64,000 nucleotides of DNA from SSC3 sp963769585 (lineage in GTDB: Bacteria; Actinomycetota; Actinomycetes; Propionibacteriales; Nocardioidaceae): NCBI GenBank assembly GCA_963769585.1, contig CAVYMJ010000006.1:930001-994000 (forward strand), read 5' to 3'. Both the position numbers and the translations under genes were made by a program. Within the stretch, counting starts at the first letter, position 1. Every line of letters begins with the position of its first letter. The notes under the pieces are model-generated. The model was not told the origin of the DNA. It was given only the letters and a program-made list of their open reading frames with translations, and searched no databases. Below, piece by piece: positions 51,049-60,386 of the stretch.

Positions 51049-51696
51049 ATGCGACCAGACCGCGCCTGGAACCTGATCACCGGAGTCGTCGCGGCGTTCG
51101 CCGTGGTCTTCCAGCTGGTGCTGGTCTGGCAAGGTCACGCGGTCCTCGACGAGGTCGACCCTCCGGACCTGGACACCCGGCTGATCCGGTTCGTCAGCTA
51201 CTTCACGATCCTGAGCAACATCCTGGTGGCAGTGACCGCGCTCGCGCTCGCCGCCGACCCGAAGCGAGAGTCGGCAGTCTGGCGGGTGCTCCGTCTCGAC
51301 GCACTCGTAGGCATCGCCGTCACCGGGATCGTGCACTGGTTCCTCCTGCGGCCTCTCCTGGACCTGGATGGGTCAGACCGGGTAGCCGACCAGCTGCTGC
51401 ACGTCGTCGTTCCGCTCCTCGCGGTGGGCGGCTGGGTGGTCTTCGGACCTCGCGACGGGTTCTCACGCGCGGAGCTGCTGCCCAGTGCGATCTATCCGGG
51501 CCTGTACATCGTGTGGACCCTGCTCCGGGGCGAGCTCAGCGGGTGGTACCCGTACCCGTTCACCGACGTCAACGAGCACGGCTACGCCGTGGTCCTGCTC
51601 AACGGGGTCGGCGTCGTGGTGCTGTTTACGGCGCTGGGGTTCGGCGCTGTCTGGTTGGACCGGAGGCTGTCGGCCACGAGCAGAGAACGCGTCTAG
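51049..51696 (+). CDS. Pr6Pr family membrane protein
   Basis: A 215-residue protein with about six membrane helices. Family-typical segments are FVSYFTILSNILVAVTALAL, GIVHWFLLRPLLDL, LLHVVVPLLAVGGWVVFGPR and GWYPYPFTDVNEHGYAVVLLN. The family is known mainly from actinobacteria and has no established function. Its TAG stop overlaps the stop of the GNAT gene on the other strand. Confidence 0.83.
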   Translation: MRPDRAWNLITGVVAAFAVVFQLVLVWQGHAVLDEVDPPDLDTRLIRFVSYFTILSNILVAVTALALAADPKRESAVWRVLRLDALVGIAVTGIVHWFLLRPLLDLDGSDRVADQLLHVVVPLLAVGGWVVFGPRDGFSRAELLPSAIYPGLYIVWTLLRGELSGWYPYPFTDVNEHGYAVVLLNGVGVVVLFTALGFGAVWLDRRLSATSRERV

Positions 51697-52202
51697 CGCA
51701 ACCTGGACGCGTCGATGGGCCCGGTTGGCCCCATCCGCTGGTAGTAGGCCGTGTCGATCCACCGGCCGAACTTGTGGCCGACCTCGCGGAGCACCCCAGC
51801 CTCGACGAAGCCCACAGACTCGTGCAGGGCGACTGAACCGGCGTTGGGCAGCGCGATGACCGCGAGCGCGGTATGCACACCGTCGTTGTCCAGACGCGCC
51901 AGCAGGGTCGAGTAGAGCAGCCTGCCGATGCCCAGTCCGGCTACGTCACCGGAGAGGTAGATGCTCGTCTCCAGGGTGTTGTCGTAGGCGGGTCGCGGAC
52001 GGTAGGTCGTGGCATGGGCGAAGCCGACGACGTGCGGCGCGCAGGCGACGTACAGGCGAGGCAGCCGGTCTCTCCACCCGGCGAGTGGCGACGGGGCCGT
52101 GTCGAAGGTGGCGATGCTCGAGGCGATGTACTCGTCGTAGATGGCCTTGATCGCCTCCAGGTCCCCGGGGGTTCCGGGGCGGATCACCACGTTGGCAGGC
52201 AT
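51693..52202 (-). CDS. GNAT N-acetyltransferase (phosphinothricin acetyltransferase-like)
   Basis: A 169-residue GNAT of the Pat/YncA group: VIRPGTPGDLEAIKAIYDEYI, SIATFDTAPSPLAGW, VVGFAHATTYRPRPAYDNTLETSIYL, GLGIGRLLYSTLLARL and LPNAGSVALHESVGFVEAGVL, ending with GHKFGRWIDTAYYQRM. Proteins of this group acetylate phosphinothricin, methionine sulfoximine or similar amino acids. The natural substrate is uncertain. The start at 52202 is 7 nt from CAGGAT, and the gene diverges from the DinB-like gene. Confidence 0.87.
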   Translation of the reverse strand: MPANVVIRPGTPGDLEAIKAIYDEYIASSIATFDTAPSPLAGWRDRLPRLYVACAPHVVGFAHATTYRPRPAYDNTLETSIYLSGDVAGLGIGRLLYSTLLARLDNDGVHTALAVIALPNAGSVALHESVGFVEAGVLREVGHKFGRWIDTAYYQRMGPTGPIDASRLR

Positions 52203-52263
52203 GCACGCAATCCTGACAGTTATTCGAGCGCGCGCTGACGGGTGGCTCGGGAATGATGGCGTC

Positions 52264-52782
52264 ATGACGATCGAACCCGATACCAAGGACTGGACCTGGG
52301 TCCTGGACAGGGCGTGCTCCGAGTGCTCGTTCGACGCCGGCGAGATCGAGCTAGGTGACCTGGCTGACCTCGTCCGACGAAACGCCGTGGACTGGCTCCC
52401 GGTCCTCCGGCGTGCGGACGCCTCCGTACGACCCCGGGCCGGGGTCTGGTCCCCGCTCGAGTACGCCTGCCACGTACGCGACGTGCACCGGGTGTTCCGT
52501 GAGCGGGTGCAGCTCATGCTCGACCACGACGACCCGAGCTTTCCCAACTGGGACCAGGACCGGACCGCCGTGGAGAGCGACTACCGGTCGCAGTCCGCCG
52601 TGCTGGTTGCGGCGGAGCTGGTCGAGGCTGCCGAGGGCGCGGCTGGCGTGTACGCGTCGGTCAGCGGTGAGCAATGGCAGCGGACCGGCTCGCGCTCCAA
52701 CGGGTCGGTGTTCACGGTCGGCTCGCTGGGCCGTTACCACCTGCACGACGCGGTGCACCACCTGGTCGACGTGGCCGGGTGA
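52264..52782 (+). CDS. DinB-like four-helix protein
   Basis: A 172-residue four-helix-bundle protein of the DinB/MDMPI superfamily, which uses bound metal and thiols such as mycothiol. Likely metal ligands are His in YACHVRDVHRVF and in the C-terminal HLHDAVHHLVDVAG. The internal SVRPRAGVWSPLEYACHVRD segment is typical of actinobacterial members, many of them mycothiol-dependent enzymes of unknown substrate. The ATG at 52264 lies 6 nt after AATGAT. Confidence 0.8.
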   Translation: MTIEPDTKDWTWVLDRACSECSFDAGEIELGDLADLVRRNAVDWLPVLRRADASVRPRAGVWSPLEYACHVRDVHRVFRERVQLMLDHDDPSFPNWDQDRTAVESDYRSQSAVLVAAELVEAAEGAAGVYASVSGEQWQRTGSRSNGSVFTVGSLGRYHLHDAVHHLVDVAG

Positions 52783-52819
52783 CACCTGCTCGGGGAGACA
52801 CGCCTAATCTGGGCGGGTC

Positions 52820-53014
52820 ATGAGACACACGGAGTTCTGGGCGCGGATGGAGCAGGCCCTGGGCAGCGCCTACGCGCGCACCTGGGCCGGCACGCAGGTG
52901 ATGTCCGCCCTCGGCGGCCGTACCGCCGAGGAAGCGCTGGCTGCGGGGGTTCCGCCCAAGCAGGTCTGGCGGGTGGTCGTGGAGACCCTCGGCCTGCCCG
53001 CCAAGGACCGATGA
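52820..53014 (+). CDS. DUF3046 domain-containing protein
   Basis: A 64-residue protein matching DUF3046: RHTEFWARMEQALGSAYART, then WAGTQVMSALGGRTAEEALAAG and VWRVVVETLGLP. It is a small conserved actinobacterial protein of unknown function usually found near recA, as here (4 kb away). TAATCT lies 9 nt upstream, so translation may be nearly leaderless. Its stop overlaps the MFS gene (ATGA). Confidence 0.87.
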   Translation: MRHTEFWARMEQALGSAYARTWAGTQVMSALGGRTAEEALAAGVPPKQVWRVVVETLGLPAKDR

Positions 53015-54255
53015 CCACGGCAGACCGCGACCTCGTCCAGCGCCGCACGGTGGTAGTGCTGACCGTCTCCCAGGCTCTGGGGGGGCTCGGCATCTCGATC
53101 GGCATCGCCGTCGCCTCGGTCCTCGCCGAGGAGGTGTCCGGCTCGCAGTCCCTTGCCGGGCTCGCGCAGACCTTCCAGGTGCTCGGCGCGGCCGCTGCGT
53201 CGTACTGGATCGCCCGCGTGTCCGGGCAACACGGGCGTCGACTGGGGTTGGTACTGGGCTACCTCGCGGGGGCGGTCGGTGCGCTGCTGTGCGTGACCGG
53301 CGGTGCCGCCGGGTCCATCCCGGTGCTGTTCGCCGGGCTGTTCCTGCTCGGCACCGTGAGCGCCGCCAGCTACCAGTCCCGGTACGCCGCGGCGGACCTG
53401 GCTCGTCCAGAGCATCGCGCCCGCGCCCTGTCCACTGTGGTCTGGGCGACGACGGTCGGTGCTGTGCTCGGCCCGAACCTGAGCGGCCCCAGCGGGGCCT
53501 TGGCGGCAGCCGTCGGGCTGCCTGAGCTGACCGGCCCCTTCCTGGTCAGCGTCGTCTCGGTCCTGGTGGCTGCTGTGGTGCTGGCCGTGTTTCTGCGTCC
53601 GGACCCGCTGCTGCTGGCCCGCGAGCGCGAGGGGTTCAGCGTGGCCGAACGCCGCGGCACCTCCTGGTCCCGGGTCAGGGAGGTCTTGAGCGAGCGGCCG
53701 GCCGTGGTGGGCGCGATCCTGGCCCTGGCCTCGGCGCACGCAGTGATGATCGCCGTGATGGTGATGACGCCCCTGCACATGAACCACGGCGGGGCGAGCC
53801 TGGAGCTGATCGGGTTGGTCATCAGCGTGCACGTGCTTGGCATGTTCGCCTTCGCGCCGCTGGTCGGCTACGCGGCGGATGTCCTGGGCCGTCCCCTGGT
53901 CCTGGTCCTGGGCGCCGCGACGTTGCTCGGCTCGCTGTACCTGTCCGGCACCTCGCCGATGGGCGCGTCGTGGCGGATCGGCTTCGGCCTCTTCCTGCTC
54001 GGGCTGGGCTGGTCGCTGTGCACGGTGGCGGCCTCGACGCTGTTGACCGAGGCCACGCCGATGAGTGCCCGTACCGACGTACAGGGAGCGGCGGACCTGG
54101 TGATGAACCTGTCGGCAGCCTGCGCCGGTGCCCTGGCAGGCGTCGTGGTGGACCATCTGGGGTTCGGGGCCCTCAACATCTTCGCTGCACTTCTGGTCGG
54201 GGGCCTGGTGGCCGCTGTGGTCCTGGCGAGGTCACGGGTCCCGGCGCAGGCCTAG
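53011..54255 (+). CDS. MFS transporter
   Basis: A 414-residue, 12-span major facilitator with the family loop motif in SGQHGRRLGLVLGYLAGA and a second-half repeat (LVGYAADVLGRPLVLVLGAA). It is translationally coupled to the DUF3046 gene. It probably exports a small compound; no substrate can be inferred and no regulator is adjacent. Confidence 0.87.
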   Translation: MTTADRDLVQRRTVVVLTVSQALGGLGISIGIAVASVLAEEVSGSQSLAGLAQTFQVLGAAAASYWIARVSGQHGRRLGLVLGYLAGAVGALLCVTGGAAGSIPVLFAGLFLLGTVSAASYQSRYAAADLARPEHRARALSTVVWATTVGAVLGPNLSGPSGALAAAVGLPELTGPFLVSVVSVLVAAVVLAVFLRPDPLLLAREREGFSVAERRGTSWSRVREVLSERPAVVGAILALASAHAVMIAVMVMTPLHMNHGGASLELIGLVISVHVLGMFAFAPLVGYAADVLGRPLVLVLGAATLLGSLYLSGTSPMGASWRIGFGLFLLGLGWSLCTVAASTLLTEATPMSARTDVQGAADLVMNLSAACAGALAGVVVDHLGFGALNIFAALLVGGLVAAVVLARSRVPAQA

Positions 54256-54315
54256 GGCGAAGTCGAGCATGCGTACTCATTTCAACGAGCCCGGCCTGCG
54301 CGGCAGACTGGGAGC

Positions 54316-55029
54316 ATGACGCCCCTGGCCACCGAGCGCTTCCAGTCCTTCACCCTGGAGCACCTCGGGCTCGTCGTTGGCTTCCTGGCTGTGTGCGTTC
54401 TGCTCGCCCTGGTCGGCAGATCTCACCGTGGTACCGACCGGGAGCTCGTCTTCCGGCGCGGGTTCGCGCTGGTGATTCCGTGTCTGACCATTCCCATGCA
54501 GGTGCTGCAGCTGCTGCCCGGCGACTTCGACGCCAACACCTCGCTGCCGCTACAGCTGTGCGACCTGGCCTGGGTCGCGGCCATCTGGGCGCTGTGGACC
54601 CGCAACCGTTTCGCAACCGCCCTGGTGTACTTCTGGGGGCTGACTCTGACCGTCCAGGGCATCGTCACCCCCTCCCTCGGCGAGACCTTCCCGGACCCGC
54701 GGTACTTCATGTTCTGGGGTATGCATTTCCTGACCGTGTGGGCGGCCGTGTACCTGACGTTCGGTCTCAAGGTGCCCGTGACCTGGCGCAGCTACCGCTT
54801 CGCTGTCGTCAGTACGGCGGTCTGGGCCGCGCTCGTCATGGTCATCAACGCCGTGACCGGCACGAACTACGGCTATCTCAACCGCAAACCGAGCTCGGCC
54901 TCGGCGCTGGACGTGATGGGTCCCTGGCCCGTCTACGTGGTCGTCGAGGTCGCTGTCCTGGTCGGCGTCTGGGCGTTGATGACCTGGCCCTGGGTGCGTG
55001 CTCGGGCCCGGGAGCGCGTCTCCACCTGA
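54316..55029 (+). CDS. TIGR02206/YwaF family membrane protein
   Basis: A 237-residue integral membrane protein with about seven helices. Typical segments are FTLEHLGLVVGFLAVC, SLPLQLCDLAWVAAIWAL, YFWGLTLTVQGIVTPSL, DPRYFMFWGMHFLTVWAAVYL and NAVTGTNYGYLNRKP, all hallmarks of the TIGR02206 (YwaF) family. The function of the family is unknown. CAGACT ends 6 nt before the ATG, and GGGAG is also present, so either mode of initiation is possible. Confidence 0.87.
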   Translation: MTPLATERFQSFTLEHLGLVVGFLAVCVLLALVGRSHRGTDRELVFRRGFALVIPCLTIPMQVLQLLPGDFDANTSLPLQLCDLAWVAAIWALWTRNRFATALVYFWGLTLTVQGIVTPSLGETFPDPRYFMFWGMHFLTVWAAVYLTFGLKVPVTWRSYRFAVVSTAVWAALVMVINAVTGTNYGYLNRKPSSASALDVMGPWPVYVVVEVAVLVGVWALMTWPWVRARARERVST

Positions 55030-55084
55030 GGGTCGCGCAAGGATTTCGTAACGAAGTTCGGGGCAGTTCCGGGCCGCCGCGCAA

Positions 55085-55090
55085 TACCGT
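55085..55090 (+). promoter_or_regulatory. -10 hexamer TACCGT, leaderless response regulator
   Basis: TACCGT ends 7 nt before the GTG at 55098. GGGAGG in the gap is too close to the GTG to be a good ribosome binding site. Confidence 0.45.
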
Positions 55091-55097
55091 GGGAGGC

Positions 55098-55796
55098 GTG
55101 GCCAGAATCCTTGTCGTCGACGACGACCACACCGTGCGCGAAGTGGTCGTCTCCTACCTGCGCGCCGCTGCCCACGAGGTGACCGAAGCGGTGGATGGGG
55201 AGGCGGCACTGGTGGCGATGCGCGACCAGGCGGCCGACCTGGTCGTCCTGGACCTGATGCTGCCCGGGATCGACGGGCTGGAGGTGTGTCGCCGGCTGCG
55301 GGACCAGGGCGACGTCCCGATCATCATGTTGACTGCGCGCGGCGGGGAGACCGACCGCGTCGTCGGGCTGGAGCGGGGTGCGGACGACTACGTCACCAAG
55401 CCGTTCAGCCCGCGCGAGCTGGTCCTGCGCGTGGACGGCGTACTCCGCCGTACGGGCGAGAAACGCACCCCTGCCGGCCCGGTCGTGGACGGCGACCTCG
55501 TCGTGGACGCGACCCAGCATGTCGCGACGCTCGCCGGTGAGCCGCTCCAGCTGACCGTCCGTGAGTTCGACCTGCTGCGGTTCCTGGTGGCCAACCCGGG
55601 TGTCGCGTTCTCACGTGACCAGCTTCTCGCGGAGGTGTGGGGCTGGTCGTTCGGCGACCAGTCAACGGTGACCGTCCACGTCCGCAGGCTGCGTGAGAAG
55701 GTCGAGGCCGATCCGACGCACCCGACCCGCCTGGTCACGGTGTGGGGCGTCGGGTACCGCTGGGACCCGGTCACGGCGAGAGCCGTCTCGGTATGA
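55098..55796 (+). CDS. OmpR-family response regulator
   Basis: A 232-residue DNA-binding response regulator. The receiver domain has the acidic cluster VDDD (8-10), phosphoacceptor D52 (LVVLDLMLPGIDGLEVC), the conserved Thr in IIMLTARG and the Lys in VTKPFSPRELVLRV. The C-terminal winged helix shows LTVREFDLLRFLVANPG and TVTVHVRRLREKVE, ending RLVTVWGVGYRW. GTG start. Its stop overlaps the sensor kinase start (ATGA), so the two form a standard pair. The inducing signal is unknown. Confidence 0.93.
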   Translation: MARILVVDDDHTVREVVVSYLRAAAHEVTEAVDGEAALVAMRDQAADLVVLDLMLPGIDGLEVCRRLRDQGDVPIIMLTARGGETDRVVGLERGADDYVTKPFSPRELVLRVDGVLRRTGEKRTPAGPVVDGDLVVDATQHVATLAGEPLQLTVREFDLLRFLVANPGVAFSRDQLLAEVWGWSFGDQSTVTVHVRRLREKVEADPTHPTRLVTVWGVGYRWDPVTARAVSV

Positions 55797-56911
55797 CCCG
55801 CGACCAGGTCGAGATCGTCCTCATCGCATCCGGCTGGGCAGCCGGCGTCGGTGTGGTCGGAATCCTCCTGGGCTGGGTGCTGCGCCGGCGTTCCCTGCGC
55901 TGGCTCTCCGCGTTCGTCGCCGTGATCGCTGTCGTTGCCGTGATCGCCGGCATCATCGGCAGCGCGCAGGCCATGTTCATCTCCGACCACGACTTCGAAG
56001 TGGTGCTGCTGGTCTGCCTGGTGGCCGGCGTGGTGGCGGTCGCGTTCGCCATGCTGGTCGGCACCACGGTGGTGCGGTCGTCACGGACCCTGCGTGAGGA
56101 GGCCCGGCGGTTCGGGGAGAGCGGTGAGTTCGTGGCACAGCGTGCCGGGCCCAAGGAGTTCGCCGGGCTCTCGGCCGAGCTGGCCAGGACCTCGGAGCGG
56201 CTCAGGGAGTCGCGCGAGCGCGAGCACCGCCTCGAGGAGTCGCGACGCGAGCTGGTCTCCTGGGTCTCGCACGACCTGCGTACGCCGCTGGCAGGACTGC
56301 GCGCGATGACCGAGGCACTCGAGGACGGTCTGGCCGAGGACCCCCAGCGCTACCACCAGCAGATGCGCTCCGAGGTCGACCGGATGGTGATGATGGTCGA
56401 CGACCTCTTCGAGCTCTCCCGGATCCATGCGGGCGTGCTGCAACTGAGCCTCCAGCCGGTCGTGCTCGGCGACCTGGTCTCCGAGGCGATAGCCGGCGCC
56501 GATCCGGTCGCTCGGGCCAAGAAGGTGAAGCTCGGGGGCAGCGTCGACCAAGGAGTGATGCTGAGCGCGGACCCTGCGGGGCTGTCCCGAGTCGTGGGCA
56601 ACCTCGTGATGAACGCGATCCGGCATACGCCCGCGGACGGGGTCGTCTCGATCACCGGCCGCGCCGTCGAGGACGGGATCGAGCTCAGCGTCACCGACGG
56701 CTGTGGCGGGATCCCCGAGGACGACCTCGGCCGGGTCTTCGACGTGGCGTGGCGCGGCAGTCAGGCCCGCACGCCGGACGGGCACCAGACGGGCAGCGGC
56801 GCGGGCCTGGGGCTCGCGATCGTCAAGGGCCTGGTCGAGGCGCACCACGGCAGTGTGGATGTGCGCAACGAGGCGTCGGGCTGCCGCTTCCTGGTGACGC
56901 TTCCGGCCTGA
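55793..56911 (+). CDS. Sensor histidine kinase
   Basis: A 372-residue membrane kinase partnered with the upstream regulator. There are three hydrophobic helices (about residues 6-27, 36-58 and 66-92) with very short outside loops, so the input may come from within the membrane. A HAMP-like linker follows, then the H-box with H160 in LVSWVSHDLRTPLAGL, the N-box (VVGNLVMNAIRHTP), DGCGGIPEDDLGRVF and GSGAGLGLAIVKGLVEAHHG. The lack of a sizeable extracytoplasmic domain points to an intramembrane-sensing type. Confidence 0.92.
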   Translation: MTRDQVEIVLIASGWAAGVGVVGILLGWVLRRRSLRWLSAFVAVIAVVAVIAGIIGSAQAMFISDHDFEVVLLVCLVAGVVAVAFAMLVGTTVVRSSRTLREEARRFGESGEFVAQRAGPKEFAGLSAELARTSERLRESREREHRLEESRRELVSWVSHDLRTPLAGLRAMTEALEDGLAEDPQRYHQQMRSEVDRMVMMVDDLFELSRIHAGVLQLSLQPVVLGDLVSEAIAGADPVARAKKVKLGGSVDQGVMLSADPAGLSRVVGNLVMNAIRHTPADGVVSITGRAVEDGIELSVTDGCGGIPEDDLGRVFDVAWRGSQARTPDGHQTGSGAGLGLAIVKGLVEAHHGSVDVRNEASGCRFLVTLPA

Positions 56912-56939
56912 TTCCACCGCCCGCGTGTCGCAGGCTGAT

Positions 56940-56953
56940 CGAACACCTGTTCG
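56940..56953 (+). promoter_or_regulatory. SOS box (LexA operator) of recA
   Basis: CGAAC-ACCT-GTTCG is a perfect dyad matching the Gram-positive/actinobacterial LexA site GAAC-N4-GTTC. It overlaps the -35/-10 spacer of the likely recA promoter, as expected for LexA repression. Confidence 0.88.
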
Positions 56954-56956
56954 GGT

Positions 56957-56962
56957 TAGGCT
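56957..56962 (+). promoter_or_regulatory. -10 hexamer TAGGCT of recA
   Basis: TAGGCT stands 3 nt after the SOS box and about 135 nt upstream of the recA ATG, giving a leader of roughly 130 nt. Confidence 0.6.
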
Positions 56963-57097
56963 GCTGTTCGCAGGCCAGAAGCAACGGCTCCGCCGCGGTT
57001 GTCCCCAGGCTCCAGATCGGGCCTCCACAACTGTCGGAGGGTTTGCCTAGGGTCGCTGACAACACACAGTCTGACGTGGACAAGGACGGAGCTAGAC

Positions 57098-58141
<1,044 letters not shown>

Positions 58142-58156
58142 TCCGACGGAGAGCTG

Positions 58157-58726
58157 ATGAGCCGACCTGCGCCGGATGCTCCCTGGCGGGACGTCACACT
58201 CCCGGCCGACCCGATGCAGGACGGACCTGATGCCGACGTCGGGGCGGTGGCCCGCAAGATCCTGCTCGACCAGCTCACGGGGCAGGCCCGGACCAGGGCG
58301 GAGCTGGCGAGCAAGCTCGCGAAGAAGGGCGTGCCCGTCGAGGTTGCGGACGAGGTGCTCGACAGGTTCGAGGAGGTTGGCCTGGTCGACGACGCGGCGT
58401 TCGCGCGCGACTGGGTCGCCTCCCGACAGGCCGGCCGTGGCCTCGCCCGGCGCGCTCTGGCCCAGGAGCTGCGGCGTAAGGGCGTCGACGACGAGGTGGC
58501 GAACCAGGCTCTCGAGAGTGTGGGTCCTGAGGACGAGGTGGAGTCGGCGCGCGAGCTCGTGCGCGGCAAGCTACGCCGAGCCGGTTCGCTCGACCGTGAG
58601 GTCCTGGTCCGGCGGCTCACCGGCATGCTGGCCCGCAAGGGCTACCCGTTCGGGGTCGCGGCGCAGGTCGTCCGAGAAGAGCTGGACGCCCTGGGTCACG
58701 AGACGGACGACCTGCTCGACGAGTAG
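58157..58726 (+). CDS. recX: RecA regulatory protein RecX
   Basis: RecX binds RecA filaments and limits their activity. The 189-residue product consists of three-helix repeats: ARKILLDQLTGQARTRAELA, then VDDAAFARDWVASRQAGRGLARRALAQEL-type segment, and a C-terminal LVRRLTGMLARKGYPFGVA repeat. It starts 15 nt after recA and will be induced with it in the SOS response. Confidence 0.93.
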   Translation: MSRPAPDAPWRDVTLPADPMQDGPDADVGAVARKILLDQLTGQARTRAELASKLAKKGVPVEVADEVLDRFEEVGLVDDAAFARDWVASRQAGRGLARRALAQELRRKGVDDEVANQALESVGPEDEVESARELVRGKLRRAGSLDREVLVRRLTGMLARKGYPFGVAAQVVREELDALGHETDDLLDE

Positions 58727-58748
58727 GCCGTCGAGTTGCGGGCGCTGC

Positions 58749-58777
58749 TTGACCGCTTTGGGGTGCCGACCTAGATT
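58749..58777 (+). promoter_or_regulatory. Sigma-70-type promoter of rny
   Basis: TTGACC (58749-58754) and TAGATT (58772-58777) are separated by exactly 17 nt, the clearest housekeeping promoter in the window. It lies just after recX and would give an rny leader of roughly 175 nt. Confidence 0.75.
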
Positions 58778-58960
58778 CGAAGAAGGCCTGGGTTACCAGG
58801 TGACCAGCTTCGACAACACACCCTGACACCGCGCCGGACGTTGCCGGACCACGCACGAACGAACCTTCTGGAGCTTCCCACGCCGCTAACTCAGCGGAGG
58901 CACGTGGGGACCCCGCAGATCGCTGGTTCGTACGTCGAGAGAGGCGAATGGAGCTCGACT
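58778..58960 (+). other. rny 5' leader
   Basis: Non-coding leader between the promoter and the rny GTG. It holds small hairpins, CCTGG-GTTA-CCAGG (near 58789) and CCGCT-AACTC-AGCGG (near 58883). An open frame runs through it in phase with rny from 58841, but without RNase Y homology. Confidence 0.4.
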
Positions 58961-60379
58961 GTGAACCCTGCCGTCACCACCACGGCCCTGTTGGAGCTCA
59001 TCCTCATCGCCGGGGGCGGAGCCGTGCTCCTGGTCATTGCCGTGGTTTCGGCCGGACTCGTCAACCGGCACCTTGCTGCCAGGCGCGAGCATGACCTGCA
59101 CCTTGACCTCCAGGAGCAGCGACAGGACATCGAGCGACGCGAGCACCGGCTGACCGAGCGTGAGCAGCGCCTCGACGACGAGCAGCGCGCGCTCGAGGCC
59201 CGCGGGCTCGAGCTCCGCGCCGCCGAGATGGCCGAGCGGGAGGCTCTGGAACGGATCGCCGGCCTCACCGTCGACCAAGCGCGCAAGGAAGTGGTCGACG
59301 CCATCGAGCACGACGCCAAGCGCCAGGCCGCGGTCATTGCCCGCGACATCGAGGCTGCGGCCAAGCTGGAAGCCGAGACCCAGGCGAAGCGGATGCTCGC
59401 TACCGTCGTACAACGCCTGGCCTCGGAACAGACGTCTGAGTCGGTGGTGACCGCCGTCAGTCTGCCGTCAGAGGACATGAAGGGCCGAATCATCGGTCGT
59501 GAGGGCCGCAATATCCGCGCCTTCGAGCAGATCACCGGCGTCAACGTCATCATCGACGAGACCCCCGAGACCGTCCTGCTGAGCTGCTTCGAGCCGGTTC
59601 GGCGAGAGATCGCGCGGGTGACGCTGGAGTCCCTGATCGGGGATGGCCGGATCCATCCCAGCCGGATCGAGGAGGTCCACGAACGCAGTGCCGTGGAGGT
59701 CGAGGCGCTCTGTCAGCGGGCGGGCGAGGACGCCTGCTTCGAGATGGGCATCGTCGACCTGCACCCCGAGCTAGTGGCCACCATGGGCAGGCTGCGGTAC
59801 CGGACGTCGTACGGGCAGAACGTCCTCAAGCACCTGGTGGAGTCCGGACACGCAGCCGGGCTGCTCGCCGACGAGCTCGGCCTGGACCGGCCCGCGTGTG
59901 TGCGCGGGGCCTTCCTCCACGACATCGGCAAGGCCCTGACCCACGAGAGCGAAGGGTCACACGCGATCGTGGGAGCCGAGCTGGCGCGGAAGTACGGCGA
60001 GAGCGACGACGTGGTGCATGCTATCGAGGCTCACCACAACGAGGTGGAGCCCCGGACGGTCGAAGCGGTCATCACCCAGGCCGCCGACGCCATCAGCGGC
60101 GGCCGGCCGGGCGCGAGGCGTGAGTCGCTGGAGTCCTACTTCGACCGCTTGCACCGGCTGGAGGAGATCGCCAAGTCGAAGAAGGGCGTCGACAAGGTCT
60201 TCGCGATGCAGTCCGGCCGCGACGTGCGCGTGATGGTTCTGCCCGACGAGGTGGACGACATCGGTGCTCAGGTGCTTGCCCGAGACCTCGCCAAGCAGTT
60301 CGAGGAAGAGCTGAGCTACCCCGGTCAGATCAAGGTGACGGTGATCCGGGAGAGCCGCGCGACCGAGGTTGCCCGATAA
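58961..60379 (+). CDS. rny: Ribonuclease Y
   Basis: A membrane-anchored endoribonuclease that starts mRNA decay. The 472-residue product has an N-terminal membrane helix (about residues 9-33), a charged coiled coil (about 40-140), a KH domain (GRIIGREGRNIRAFEQITGV, from about 174) and an HD domain (HDIGKALTHE about 320, then VVHAIEAHHNEVEP). The GTG at 58961 with GGAG 7 nt upstream puts the membrane helix at the very N-terminus, as the family requires. It is shorter than the firmicute enzyme (about 520 residues) because of a shorter coiled coil. Confidence 0.93.
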   Translation: MNPAVTTTALLELILIAGGGAVLLVIAVVSAGLVNRHLAARREHDLHLDLQEQRQDIERREHRLTEREQRLDDEQRALEARGLELRAAEMAEREALERIAGLTVDQARKEVVDAIEHDAKRQAAVIARDIEAAAKLEAETQAKRMLATVVQRLASEQTSESVVTAVSLPSEDMKGRIIGREGRNIRAFEQITGVNVIIDETPETVLLSCFEPVRREIARVTLESLIGDGRIHPSRIEEVHERSAVEVEALCQRAGEDACFEMGIVDLHPELVATMGRLRYRTSYGQNVLKHLVESGHAAGLLADELGLDRPACVRGAFLHDIGKALTHESEGSHAIVGAELARKYGESDDVVHAIEAHHNEVEPRTVEAVITQAADAISGGRPGARRESLESYFDRLHRLEEIAKSKKGVDKVFAMQSGRDVRVMVLPDEVDDIGAQVLARDLAKQFEEELSYPGQIKVTVIRESRATEVAR

Positions 60380-60380
60380 T
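60375..60380 (+). promoter_or_regulatory. -10 hexamer GATAAT overlapping the rny stop
   Basis: GATAAT contains the rny TAA stop (60377-60379) and ends 6 nt before the ATG of the next gene at 60387, a leaderless-type start embedded in the end of rny. Confidence 0.5.
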
Positions 60381-60386
60381 CAATCC

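Noticed and set aside
58870..58945. tRNA-like stretch (AACTCAGCGG ... GGTTCG) before rny
   Set aside because: D-arm- and T-arm-like words are present, but the acceptor and T stems do not pair, so no cloverleaf can be formed.
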